Positions 1 through 7,940 of a DNA stretch of 33,549 nucleotides are shown piece after piece. Below the pieces are notes generated by a model that did no database searches, was not told where the DNA came from, and saw nothing but the letters and a program-made list of their open reading frames with translations. The position numbers were made by a program, and so were the translations under genes. Each line of letters starts with the position of its first letter. Position 1 is the stretch's first letter. The stretch comes from Candidatus Dadabacteria bacterium (GTDB lineage Bacteria > Desulfobacterota_D > UBA1144 > Nemesobacterales > CSP1-2). The stretch is taken from contig JAKEHC010000117.1 of assembly GCA_022615255.1 (NCBI GenBank), positions 1-33,549 on the forward strand, written 5' to 3'.

Positions 1-897
1 CTTCAATACCAGAAGTTTCAGCAATTCTTCCTCTGACGCTACGAGATCCCCTTCAACTCTTATATCTTTAACGTTAAATTGTTTTCCTTCCTCAATCCTA
101 TATGTAACAATGAAGCCATCTTTTTCCTTGTTGAATTCGACTTCGGGCTTGCTCACTTTAACATCGATATATCCGTTATCAAGATAAAGCACCCTGATTC
201 TATCGGAATCTCTCTCAAGCTCATCCTGTTTATAAAGACCTCGGTGTGTAATAAAAGTAAAGGTCCATTTAGGCTTGGTCTGCATGATGTTTTTTATCTT
301 TTTCGTTTTTATAGCCTCATTCCCCACAATATTTACCTGTTTTATATATGCCTTTTTTCCCTCTTTTATATCAAAGGTAACGCCTACGGTACCTTCTGTC
401 TTTGGCTCAATATCATAGCTCACCTCTGCTGTTGCATAACCATCGTCGGCATATAGTTTCTTTACCGCATCCGCGCTCATTTTTACCTTGTCAAGCTCAA
501 TAATTCTTCCTTCCTTAACCTCTATAACATTCAGGATTTTATCCGTCTTTATCTTTTTGTTTCCCTTTACCCTTAGGTCAACGACAACCGGTTTTTCTTT
601 CACCTTATAGACTAGCACCATTCCCTCCGGGGTTTTTTCAACCTCTGCCGACACATCGTCAAAAAAACCAAGCTTGTATAATCTCTTTATATCGCTGCTT
701 ATAGTCTCTTTGGAAAGGGGCTCCCCTGTCTTTGAGGAAATGTTGATTCTTATGAGATCGGTTTCGATCCTTTTATTCCCTTGGATGTCGATTCTTATGA
801 CATTTTCTTGACCAAATCCAAAACTGGCGAAAGATAATGTAAAAAAAACGATAAAAAGGACCCTAATGAAAAATGCATATCGGCTTTTAGTTTTCAT
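1..897 (-). CDS. bamA: BamA outer-membrane assembly factor, N-terminal part (3' end outside window)
   Basis: BamA is the central subunit of the complex that folds and inserts beta-barrel proteins into the outer membrane. The 299 codons seen start at the ATG ending at 897 and run off the window edge. An N-terminal signal peptide of about 30 residues has a basic start, a hydrophobic core and ends near Phe-Gly-Gln. It is followed by POTRA repeats: roughly 32-100, 101-175, 176-265 and the start of a fourth. Each begins with a pattern like I-x-I-x-G-N-x-x-I. The C-terminal barrel lies beyond the window. The start overlaps the lolD stop by 11 nt, so it is probably translationally coupled to lolD. 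A paralogue such as TamA is less likely given the POTRA number and the lol context. Confidence 0.93.
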   Translation of the reverse strand, partial: MKTKSRYAFFIRVLFIVFFTLSFASFGFGQENVIRIDIQGNKRIETDLIRINISSKTGEPLSKETISSDIKRLYKLGFFDDVSAEVEKTPEGMVLVYKVKEKPVVVDLRVKGNKKIKTDKILNVIEVKEGRIIELDKVKMSADAVKKLYADDGYATAEVSYDIEPKTEGTVGVTFDIKEGKKAYIKQVNIVGNEAIKTKKIKNIMQTKPKWTFTFITHRGLYKQDELERDSDRIRVLYLDNGYIDVKVSKPEVEFNKEKDGFIVTYRIEEGKQFNVKDIRVEGDLVASEEELLKLLVLK

Positions 898-1570
898 CTA
901 CTATTTTTCCGTCAGAGAGTCTGATCCTTCTGCCAAGCCTCATAGCTACCGCCGGGTTGTGTGTGACTAAAGCCAGTGTTATCTCCTCCTCCCTGTTAAG
1001 CTCTAGAAACAAATCCATGACCGAGCTTCCAGTTTCTAAATCCAGATTTCCGGTAGGCTCATCCGCTAAAATCACCTGGGGTTTTAATGCAACTGCCCTT
1101 GCAATCGCAACCCTTTGTTGCTCTCCGCCTGAAAGCTCTCCCGGTCTGTGTGTTAGTCTTTCTCCAAGCCCCACTCTTTTAAGAACCTTTGACGCTATTT
1201 CTTTTGCCTCCCTTGCTTCCATCCCCCGTATCAAGAGCGGCATCATTACGTTTTCTAGCGCACTGAACTCAGGAAGCAAATAATGAAACTGAAATACAAA
1301 TCCAATCTCACGGTTTCTAAAAACTGCAAGCTCGTCGTCGTTCTTTAAGAATACGTATTCCCCCCTATAAAGAACCCATCCATCGGTCGGACGATCGAGT
1401 GTTCCAAGTATATGTAAAAGTGTGCTTTTGCCAGATCCTGACACACCTACTATACCGAGCGTCTCACCTTTATCAATCACAAGGTCTATTCCTTTTAGCG
1501 CAGTCACTCTACTTCCATCCGTTTCAAATACCTTTGTTAAGCCCTTGGTTCTAATTATCTCATTACTCAT
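887..1570 (-). CDS. lolD: LolD, ATPase of the lipoprotein-release ABC transporter
   Basis: This is the cytoplasmic ATPase that powers extraction of outer-membrane lipoproteins from the inner membrane by LolC/E. The 227-residue protein has a full ABC domain: Walker A around residues 42-50 (G-V-S-G-S-G-K-S-T), Q-loop Gln near 94, signature LSGGEQ at 146-151, Walker B VILADE at 166-171 and a switch His in LVTHN. It follows the lolC/E permease gene by 82 nt and overlaps the start of bamA. Sequence alone cannot exclude a MacB/FtsE-like relative, but the neighbouring LolC/E permease and bamA strongly favour LolD. Confidence 0.93.
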   Translation of the reverse strand: MSNEIIRTKGLTKVFETDGSRVTALKGIDLVIDKGETLGIVGVSGSGKSTLLHILGTLDRPTDGWVLYRGEYVFLKNDDELAVFRNREIGFVFQFHYLLPEFSALENVMMPLLIRGMEAREAKEIASKVLKRVGLGERLTHRPGELSGGEQQRVAIARAVALKPQVILADEPTGNLDLETGSSVMDLFLELNREEEITLALVTHNPAVAMRLGRRIRLSDGKIVDEN

Positions 1571-1652
1571 TTTAACATCATGCGGGATTAGAAAGTCCCT
1601 TCTATCATGCTTATAAACCTATAGCGTTGGTAAGTTTTAATCATCTCGTCAC

Positions 1653-2951
1653 TCATTCATATCTTAACGATTCAACAGGGTCTTTTCTTGACGCCTGATA
1701 CGAAGGGTATAGCGTTGCTAAAAAACATATCGCCAAGCTCACAATCGCCACTCCAATGAAATAAAGCGGTTCAATTTTAACTGGAAACTCAGAAACAGGA
1801 TAGACCTGTGTATCAAATGGTATAAGGTTCTTGATTGAATCGCTGGTTTTCACCAAATAGCAGAGTCCAAATCCCGCGATACTGCCTAAAATGGTCCCTA
1901 CAAAACCAATAATCATTCCGTCTGTTATGAATATTCTCATTATCCCCTTGCGCGTCGCTCCCATCGCACGAAGGATCGCTATATCCTTTCCTTTCTCCAT
2001 CACAACCATCGTGAGCGTGCTCACAATATCAAGGGCGGCAACCAGTATTATCAGACCAAGAAAGATAGCGATGGCAATCCTCTCAAAACGAAGGGCGCGA
2101 AAGAGGCTCTTATTCACCTCCTCCCAGTTTCTCGTATAAAATGGGAAGCCCAGATTCTCCGTAATTTTTTCACCTATTTTTCTAGCCTGATAAATGTCTT
2201 TAACCTTAGCTTCAACGCCTGTGACTCTGGAGCCCATCTCAAAAAAATCCATCGCTTCCTTTAAACCGACATAAGCAATCGAGGAGTCGTATTCAACCAT
2301 TCCATAGTCAAACACCCCGACTACCTCAAACCTCTTTATTTTGGCTTGTGGCCCAAAGGGACCCACCTTACCAAAAGGGGATACCAGGTTTACTTGATCC
2401 CCTGTAGAAATTCCCAGGTTTGAAGCAAGCTCTTTTCCTATAATTAATGGCGGTTTCCCCGATTGAGTTTCTTTATTGAGTTTCATTATCAAATCATGAC
2501 CAATCACTTTAAGCTCATCCGCCTTAACCTTCCCATCTCTCCCAACCACACCCCTTCCCAATGCCTCCTCGATGTTTGTTACACCCCCCGCATTTTCAGG
2601 GTCGATCCCCCTTATTACTGCTCCAAGAACGTTGTTTTCGCCTACAACCATCCCCTGCCCGTATATAAATGGGCTTGTCCCAACTACACCGTTTGTATTA
2701 ATTATATCCCTCTTTATTCTCTCATAATCTCTAATAGGTCCGTCGTAGCTAAGCACAACAAGATGTGAGTTCACACCTAGGATTTTGTCTCTGAGCTCCT
2801 CTTCAAAACCTCTCATTACGGCTAGAACAACGTTTAACGCCATTACGCCCATGAAGACCCCAAGGATGGATATCAATCCTATTACAGAGATAAAGGTCTG
2901 CCTTCTTTTCGATCTCAGGTATCTAAGTCCTATAAAGAACTCGTATCTCAT
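1653..2951 (-). CDS. lolC: LolC/LolE-type lipoprotein-releasing permease
   Basis: This is the inner-membrane permease that hands mature lipoproteins to the periplasmic carrier LolA. The 432 residues show one N-terminal membrane helix (about 19-47), a large periplasmic MacB-like domain (about 50-285) and three C-terminal helices in an FtsX domain (about 290-320, 340-370, 395-420) ending in an YPSYQASRKDPVESLRYE tail typical of the family. Only one permease gene is present, so it may act as a homodimer instead of a LolC-LolE pair, unless a second copy lies elsewhere. The ATG overlaps the lysS stop (ATGA). Confidence 0.92.
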   Translation of the reverse strand: MRYEFFIGLRYLRSKRRQTFISVIGLISILGVFMGVMALNVVLAVMRGFEEELRDKILGVNSHLVVLSYDGPIRDYERIKRDIINTNGVVGTSPFIYGQGMVVGENNVLGAVIRGIDPENAGGVTNIEEALGRGVVGRDGKVKADELKVIGHDLIMKLNKETQSGKPPLIIGKELASNLGISTGDQVNLVSPFGKVGPFGPQAKIKRFEVVGVFDYGMVEYDSSIAYVGLKEAMDFFEMGSRVTGVEAKVKDIYQARKIGEKITENLGFPFYTRNWEEVNKSLFRALRFERIAIAIFLGLIILVAALDIVSTLTMVVMEKGKDIAILRAMGATRKGIMRIFITDGMIIGFVGTILGSIAGFGLCYLVKTSDSIKNLIPFDTQVYPVSEFPVKIEPLYFIGVAIVSLAICFLATLYPSYQASRKDPVESLRYE

Positions 2952-4411
2952 TCAGGTCTAAGATGAGGAAAGAGAATCACTTCTCTTATGGAAGGAGAAT
3001 TCGTAAGAAGCATAACGAGGCGGTCAATTCCTATTCCAGCCCCTGCGGTTGGCGGCATACCTTGCTCAAGTGCTCCTATAAAATCCTCATCCATTTCGTG
3101 AATTTCCTCTTCTCCCTTTGATTTAAGATCAAGCTGTCTTAGAAATCTTTCCTTTTGATCAATAGGGTCATTAAGCTCAGAAAACGCATTGGCAACCTCC
3201 CTTCCTGCAATATAAAGCTCAAACCTGTCAGTAATGTCAGGATTTAAATCGTTTTTTCTAGCTAGAGGCGATATATCCGTAGGAAATCCAAGAACAAAGG
3301 TAGGATCAACAATCCCATCACCGACTAAGCGCTCAAATATCCCGGTGAGAGCCTTTCCCCTTATTCCCTTATGGGCGATTCCTAAGGAGGCCGCTTTCTT
3401 AAAAAGAAGCTCGTCTCGTCCTAGAATATCCTCGGCGAGCTTACTCTTAATTGATTCAATGAGGTTAATCCTCTTCCATGGCCTGCTCATATCTATCATC
3501 ATACCTTGATAATCAAACTCAAGAGCGCCGAGAATGGCTTCTCCTGCATAACAAATCAGCTCTTCAACTAATTCCATTAGGTCTTCGTACGTAGCATAGG
3601 ACTGGTAAAGCTCCATAATCGTAAACTCAGGATTATGCTGAGTGGATACACCTTCATTCCTGAATGTTCTGCCAAGCTCGTATACCCTTTCAAATCCACC
3701 TACTACTAATCTTTTTAGATAAAGCTCAGGAGCTATTCTAAGATACAGCTCCAGGTCGAGGGCGTTATGATAGGTTTTAAACGGCTTTGCAAGAGCGCCG
3801 CCTGCAATTGTATTAAGGATAGGGGTCTCTACCTCGATAAAACCCCTTTCGTTCAGGAACTCTCGTATAAGTCTTATGATTCTAGTTCTTTTTAAAAAAA
3901 TCTCTTTTACTTCTGGGTTAGAAATTAAATCTAAATAACGCTTTCTGTATCTGGTCTCCACATCTTTAAGCCCGTGCCACTTCTCAGGCAATGGGTAGAG
4001 ACTCTTTGTTATAAGCTTAAAATCCTTTATGTTTATTGTGAGCTCGCCTGTTTTTGTTTTAAATAGGTTCCCTTTAATTCCGATAAAATCTCCAATATCA
4101 ATAAATTTCTTAAAAAAACCCAGTTTTTCATCGCCTATAACATCCTTTCTTATATACCCTTGGATCTTTCCAGTTCTATCCATAATATGGAAGAATATGG
4201 TTTTACCAAAATCCCTTAATGTTATGAGACGACCGGCAAGAGAGAACTCATGAGAATGATTTTTTAGGTCTTCTTCAGAATGGTTGGCATAAGTAGATAG
4301 AACATTATCGGCTTCATGGGTAGGTTTAAAATTGTTTTGGAAAGGGTCAATACCTAAACTTCTTAATTCTTTTATCTTTTCTTTTCTTTGTTCTACCAGT
4401 TCATTTTCCAT
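2948..4411 (-). CDS. lysS: Lysyl-tRNA synthetase, class II
   Basis: The enzyme attaches lysine to tRNA-Lys in the cytoplasm. The 487-residue length fits bacterial LysS. An N-terminal OB-fold tRNA anticodon-binding domain spans about 55-150 (LAGRLITLRDFGKTIFFHI). The class II catalytic domain follows, with motif 2 around 245-275 (GRTFRNEGVSTQHNPEF) and motif 3 near the C-terminus (GIGIDRLVMLL, Arg about 464). The ending LFPHLRPE is typical. Its stop overlaps the start of lolC/E by 4 nt, linking it to the lol-bam genes. No frameshift or missing motif is seen. Confidence 0.97.
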   Translation of the reverse strand: MENELVEQRKEKIKELRSLGIDPFQNNFKPTHEADNVLSTYANHSEEDLKNHSHEFSLAGRLITLRDFGKTIFFHIMDRTGKIQGYIRKDVIGDEKLGFFKKFIDIGDFIGIKGNLFKTKTGELTINIKDFKLITKSLYPLPEKWHGLKDVETRYRKRYLDLISNPEVKEIFLKRTRIIRLIREFLNERGFIEVETPILNTIAGGALAKPFKTYHNALDLELYLRIAPELYLKRLVVGGFERVYELGRTFRNEGVSTQHNPEFTIMELYQSYATYEDLMELVEELICYAGEAILGALEFDYQGMMIDMSRPWKRINLIESIKSKLAEDILGRDELLFKKAASLGIAHKGIRGKALTGIFERLVGDGIVDPTFVLGFPTDISPLARKNDLNPDITDRFELYIAGREVANAFSELNDPIDQKERFLRQLDLKSKGEEEIHEMDEDFIGALEQGMPPTAGAGIGIDRLVMLLTNSPSIREVILFPHLRPE

Positions 4412-4473
4412 AATTTCAGTTAATTTTTCTACCTAAAAAAGGGAAGTAGTCAAAAAGGAAAGCACCAAGTTAC

Positions 4474-4582
4474 GAAATCTCAAATTCCAAGCAAATTCCA
4501 ATTTTCAAATACCAAGATTTGGAATTTAGAGATTGAAAATTGTTTGATACTCGTGATTCAGGATTTTGAATTTGTATTCTCA
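4474..4582. repeat. AT-rich dispersed repeat between the thioesterase gene and lysS
   Basis: The 179-nt gap 4412-4590 holds a low-complexity AT-rich element. The word CAAATTCCAA occurs twice in tandem (4481-4490 and 4492-4501). AAATTCCAA (4482-4490) is the exact reverse complement of 4519-4527, and ATTTTCAA (4501-4508) of 4533-4540, so the paired words cross and do not nest. Related sequence occurs at 6401-6430 and at 30591-30700. No coding potential or terminator with a T-run is visible here. Confidence 0.6.
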
Positions 4583-4590
4583 TCGGCAGG

Positions 4591-5004
4591 TCATAATTTC
4601 CTACAATCATCAAGAAGTATATACGTTGAAATCGCTTTTGCAATAAGTTTTTCATTGTTTGTAATGTCAACCTCGGCGGGGATAATTCTTCCTTTTCTAA
4701 GAACCCTTGCCTTGGCTTCTATTATCCCATCTTTTACCGGATCTAGAAAATTTATCTTCATTTCTAGTGTTAAAACCTTTTTGTAAGGCTCAACCATGGA
4801 TAAAGCGGCAACAGCTACGGCGGAATCAGCAAGAGAAAATATCGCCCCGCCGTGAACTATACCGTATGGCTGGGTAAGTTTCTCGTGAAAAGGCATAATC
4901 AGTCTTGCAAATCCTTCATCAATCTCTAAAACCTCGATTCCTAGGAGATTCCAATAAGGCGGTGATGGAAATGGTAGTTTTATTTCTTTATTTAAGTTAT
5001 CCAT
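4591..5004 (-). CDS. PaaI-family hotdog-fold acyl-CoA thioesterase
   Basis: A 137-residue hotdog-fold protein, probably hydrolysing an acyl-CoA thioester in the cytoplasm; the substrate is unknown. The family signature HGGAIFSLADSA is at about 51-62, with His51-Gly-Gly and catalytic-type Asp60. I chose the ATG at 5004 because it gives MDNLNKEIKLPFPSPPYWNLLG, a usual hotdog start. The frame stays open 23 codons upstream, but that part (rich in V/I/Y) does not resemble the family. No clear Shine-Dalgarno precedes either start. It lies between the MFS gene and lysS. Confidence 0.82.
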   Translation of the reverse strand: MDNLNKEIKLPFPSPPYWNLLGIEVLEIDEGFARLIMPFHEKLTQPYGIVHGGAIFSLADSAVAVAALSMVEPYKKVLTLEMKINFLDPVKDGIIEAKARVLRKGRIIPAEVDITNNEKLIAKAISTYILLDDCRKL

Positions 5005-5109
5005 GATTATTTTTATAATATAGACCAAAACCGACACGGTTTGCAAAGGAGTTATATATAATTGCATAACCATCCACAGGTAAGACCGGCGGTTTGCCCG
5101 TTTTTTATT

Positions 5110-6300
5110 TTATGGGTGCTCCCTTCCAAACGCGCTAAAAACTATGAATCCGATCAAGCAGACCCCACCTGCGGCTATATACATAATATGAAACCCCAGA
5201 AACTCAGCCACAATACCGTAAATAAAAGAACCTAGCATTCCACCGACGGTAAACGCTACACTGCATATTGCAAATGCCTTACCCCTATCAACAACTGGAG
5301 AGAGGTCGATAACTAAAGCATAAACTGAAGGATAGAGAAGCCCGTGACTCAGTCCGAAAAGAATCCCTGTCTCTACAAAATCAGATGTGCTAGAGGCAAA
5401 TGCTATCCATATAACGCTTATTGAAAAAAGAAAGAGTGAGGGCATCACAGCCCTTTTTTTTCCAAATCTATCCGGAATCCATCCACCAAAAAGCCTTACA
5501 AAAAGCGCAGAAAGCGTATAGGCTATAAAGAAAAGATGAAATGCTTCAACTTTAATCTCCATAGCAAAGACTGGAAAGAAGATAAGGGTTGGAATAAAAC
5601 CTGAACCCGCAATCATAAGAGTAAAAGCAGAAACAAAAACACCCTTTCGAAATAGAGTCGTTAGTATGCTGCTTCCCTCTATCTCATGTTTTATAACCCT
5701 AGACGGCTCTCTAATTAATAGGGAAATCAAAAAGGAAGAAAGCCCAACAACAAAAAAGACCAGAAAGAAAGATTTAAAACTATAGGCTTCAATAATTAAC
5801 TTGCCAACGTAAGGTGCCAGCGCATAGTTAATAATCGTAAATACCCCAAAAAGACCGAGCGCCTGACTCCTTCTCGATACAGGCGTCACATCAGCTACAA
5901 GGGTCCCTGCCGATATAAAACAGAGAGAAAAAGCAGCTCCATGCATAACCCTCAGTAACGGGAATAAAAAATCTAATCTATCAAGGTAAGCAAATGGAAG
6001 TGTGGTAAGAGACATCATAAGCCCACCAGTAAGAAGGAACCTCTTTTTTCCCAACCTGTCCACCAGCACCCCCACAGCAGGAGTTGTAAAAATGGTGCTT
6101 AACCCTGTAACCCCCATAATAAAACCTATCGTAGAGGCACTGCCGCCGAGCTCTTGAATACGAATGGGCAATAGGAGAAAGGCGTGAAAATTAAAGAAAA
6201 AAATGAAGCTTGAAAGGGTAGTTAATATAAATTCCCGGCTTAGTAAGGATTTGCTCTCTTCTACATCAAGCTCAATCGGGTCATTTGAATATTTAGCCAT
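5110..6300 (-). CDS. Major facilitator superfamily transporter
   Basis: A 396-residue inner-membrane secondary transporter with about 12 predicted helices in two halves. The loop between helices 2 and 3 carries the MFS motif (VDRLGKKRFLLTGG, about 81-94) and its counterpart after helix 8 reads PDRFGKKRAVMPS. The substrate cannot be told from sequence; the general shape resembles drug or sugar efflux members. The N-terminal 20 residues are acidic and cytoplasmic. It is separated from the thioesterase gene by 105 nt and from the DUF4010 gene by 136 nt, so operon membership is uncertain. Confidence 0.85.
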   Translation of the reverse strand: MAKYSNDPIELDVEESKSLLSREFILTTLSSFIFFFNFHAFLLLPIRIQELGGSASTIGFIMGVTGLSTIFTTPAVGVLVDRLGKKRFLLTGGLMMSLTTLPFAYLDRLDFLFPLLRVMHGAAFSLCFISAGTLVADVTPVSRRSQALGLFGVFTIINYALAPYVGKLIIEAYSFKSFFLVFFVVGLSSFLISLLIREPSRVIKHEIEGSSILTTLFRKGVFVSAFTLMIAGSGFIPTLIFFPVFAMEIKVEAFHLFFIAYTLSALFVRLFGGWIPDRFGKKRAVMPSLFLFSISVIWIAFASSTSDFVETGILFGLSHGLLYPSVYALVIDLSPVVDRGKAFAICSVAFTVGGMLGSFIYGIVAEFLGFHIMYIAAGGVCLIGFIVFSAFGREHP

Positions 6301-6400
6301 TAGCTTTTATTGCCTCAGAGGTCTCAGAGAAAATAGAGGTAGTCTTCAAATAAACCCCTCATAAACACTGTGTTCTCTATGGCTAAAAACGTTATTAACT

Positions 6401-6430
6401 CTGAAATCTCAAATCCAAAATCCACAATTA
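6401..6430. repeat. Partial copy of the AT-rich dispersed repeat
   Basis: The 136-nt gap 6301-6436 ends with a stretch sharing GAAATCTCAAAT and a following CCAAAA with the element at 4474-4582. Just upstream (6313-6390) are short CTCAGAG/CTCTATGG words that look like another low-complexity repeat. Nothing coding or terminator-like is visible. Confidence 0.4.
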
Positions 6431-6436
6431 GCGCGG

Positions 6437-7708
6437 CTAACCATACATAATGAGCGCCATGTAAGCTATCGCTCCTATTATTGGGAAAGAAAGAGATAAC
6501 ATTACGAGTTTTGAAAAGTCTTTTGAACCCAGAAGTAAGGCAATCCCCACCTTTAATATAGTATTAACACAGGCTGCGATTAAGATGCCTAAGGTGACGA
6601 CCTCTCCAGTTATTTGCTTATAAGCGAGGCTTGCAAGTGAGACTGTTGGGGCATCGAGGTTTGCAAGCCCTCCTATGGCAGACGTAATATAAACGCCGCC
6701 AACACCTAAGTACCTGTTGGCAAATGTAACAAGAAAGATTATAAACGCAAAGAAAACTGCGAATTTTAGCGCTGGTCTGAGTGTAAATGGGCTTTTTAAG
6801 TCATCAATCGTGCTTGTCGCCTCTTCTCCCTTGCCTCTTCTCCATAAAAAGAACGCAGATAACATTCCTAAAACAAACATCAAGAATAAAGGAGGCGAAA
6901 CTGCCTTTACCAAGGATTTATTTACAATATAAACCTCTATTATCAGCTTTAGAAACACCGTTGACGATGCAAGTGCCGAAGAAAAAGCCAGGGTATTTGT
7001 AAGCGTTCCTTCTCTCTTACTCTCTCTTGAGGCATTCAAGACTAAAGCTGTGCTTGAGACTATCCCACCCAAAAGCCCCATTATGGCAATGCCTTTCCTC
7101 GGCGGCATAAACTTCATAATTACGTAGCCTACAAACTCTATACCGGAAACTATCACCACGATAAGCCATATTCTATAAGGATTAAAAAAACCTAAATAAT
7201 CGTCCTTGGGAAGGAACGGAAGGATCACAAAGGCGATTATTGCAAACTTAAGCGTAGCGTAGAACTCGTCATCCGTAATACGACCTATAAACTTGTGAGC
7301 GGGCTTCTTAGCATATAGGATTACAGCCGTAAAAATCGCAAGAACTACAGCAATTAAACGGTATTCCGTTAAACAAAGGGCACCGTAAAGAAAGGTAAGG
7401 ATAGCAGTGATCTCCGTAGTTGTCCCTAGGTCCTTCTCTCTTTTTGATGTTATGAGGTAAGACGACGTAACAAGCAGGGCGAAACCGAAGAATGAAGCAA
7501 CGAAGAACACCTTTCCAAAATAGATTGAAAAATTAAGAGAAAGAGCGCCCAAAAGCGATATTAGGATAAAAGTCCTTATTCCAGCAAATGTTGACTTCTC
7601 ATCCTCTTGTTGACGAACCCTGGCAATACCCCTTTCCGCACCTATAAGAGCGCCCAGGGCAATAGCGATGAGAAGCGACCCTAAAAGCTTTAGGAGGCTC
7701 TCTGACAC
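6437..7708 (-). CDS. MgtC/SapB-DUF4010 family membrane protein
   Basis: A 423-residue integral membrane protein with about 12 hydrophobic segments. The N-terminal 140 residues carry the MgtC/SapB pattern (GALIGAERG at 19-27, then AGIRTFILISLLGALS at 42-57). The rest matches the DUF4010 type, including an MGLLGGIVSSTALV stretch and GLANLDAPTVSLASL. Its function is unknown; MgtC relatives are tied to magnesium or membrane-energy stress, but that should not be assumed here. The start appears to be GTG at 7708; an ATG two bases upstream is out of frame. No Shine-Dalgarno is visible, but a TATAAT lies just upstream. Confidence 0.85.
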   Translation of the reverse strand: MSESLLKLLGSLLIAIALGALIGAERGIARVRQQEDEKSTFAGIRTFILISLLGALSLNFSIYFGKVFFVASFFGFALLVTSSYLITSKREKDLGTTTEITAILTFLYGALCLTEYRLIAVVLAIFTAVILYAKKPAHKFIGRITDDEFYATLKFAIIAFVILPFLPKDDYLGFFNPYRIWLIVVIVSGIEFVGYVIMKFMPPRKGIAIMGLLGGIVSSTALVLNASRESKREGTLTNTLAFSSALASSTVFLKLIIEVYIVNKSLVKAVSPPLFLMFVLGMLSAFFLWRRGKGEEATSTIDDLKSPFTLRPALKFAVFFAFIIFLVTFANRYLGVGGVYITSAIGGLANLDAPTVSLASLAYKQITGEVVTLGILIAACVNTILKVGIALLLGSKDFSKLVMLSLSFPIIGAIAYMALIMYG

Positions 7709-7714
7709 ATGTTA

Positions 7715-7720
7715 ATTATA
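7715..7720 (-). promoter_or_regulatory. Possible -10 box directly upstream of the DUF4010 gene
   Basis: A perfect TATAAT on the minus strand ends 6 nt before the GTG start at 7708. Transcription from it would begin at or next to the start codon, giving a leaderless message, which fits the lack of a Shine-Dalgarno. No convincing -35 box is seen at 16-18 nt spacing. Confidence 0.3.
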
Positions 7721-7739
7721 ACAGGAATGAGAGAGAGGC

Positions 7740-7763
7740 AGAGACGCGCCATGGCGTGTCTCT
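7740..7763. repeat. GAGACGC-type palindromic repeat, copy 1
   Basis: A 24-nt near-perfect palindrome with one G/T-type mismatch pair. It is built from AGAGACGCGCC and its complement around a central CATG-type core and followed by AC, giving a CTCTAC end. It lies in the 232-nt gap between pyrC and the DUF4010 gene. A second copy of the same design follows 41 nt later. Confidence 0.7.
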
Positions 7764-7804
7764 ACCGCAATTAAATCGGGGCTTGAAAGTGGGCAAAAGG
7801 TGGA

Positions 7805-7824
7805 AGACGCCATTAATGGCGTCT
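7805..7824. repeat. GAGACGC-type palindromic repeat, copy 2
   Basis: A perfect 20-nt palindrome, AGACGCC-ATTAAT-GGCGTCT, flanked on the right by CTAC like copy 1. With copy 1 it brackets a 41-nt spacer, so the pair may be one composite element with two hairpins. No transposase gene is near. Confidence 0.75.
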
Positions 7825-7898
7825 CTACAATAAGTAACCATGTGACCGTCCCCAAGCAAGACTGGTTGGTTCTGACCCTTTTGTTTACATGCCTAACC

Positions 7899-7917
7899 AA
7901 TCGGCTATGAACCGATT
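7899..7917. repeat. Small hairpin downstream of pyrC
   Basis: AATCGG (7899-7904) pairs exactly with CCGATT (7912-7917) across a 7-nt loop, about 25 nt after the pyrC stop. There is no T-run on the minus-strand side, so it is not a canonical intrinsic terminator, though it could protect the 3' end of the pyr message. Confidence 0.4.
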
Positions 7918-7940
7918 AGAAACCCATCGCAATCCGCCCC

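Noticed and set aside
79..456. Plus-strand frame of 125 codons opposite bamA
   Set aside because: Antisense shadow of an unambiguous BamA coding frame; no family similarity and no ribosome-binding site.
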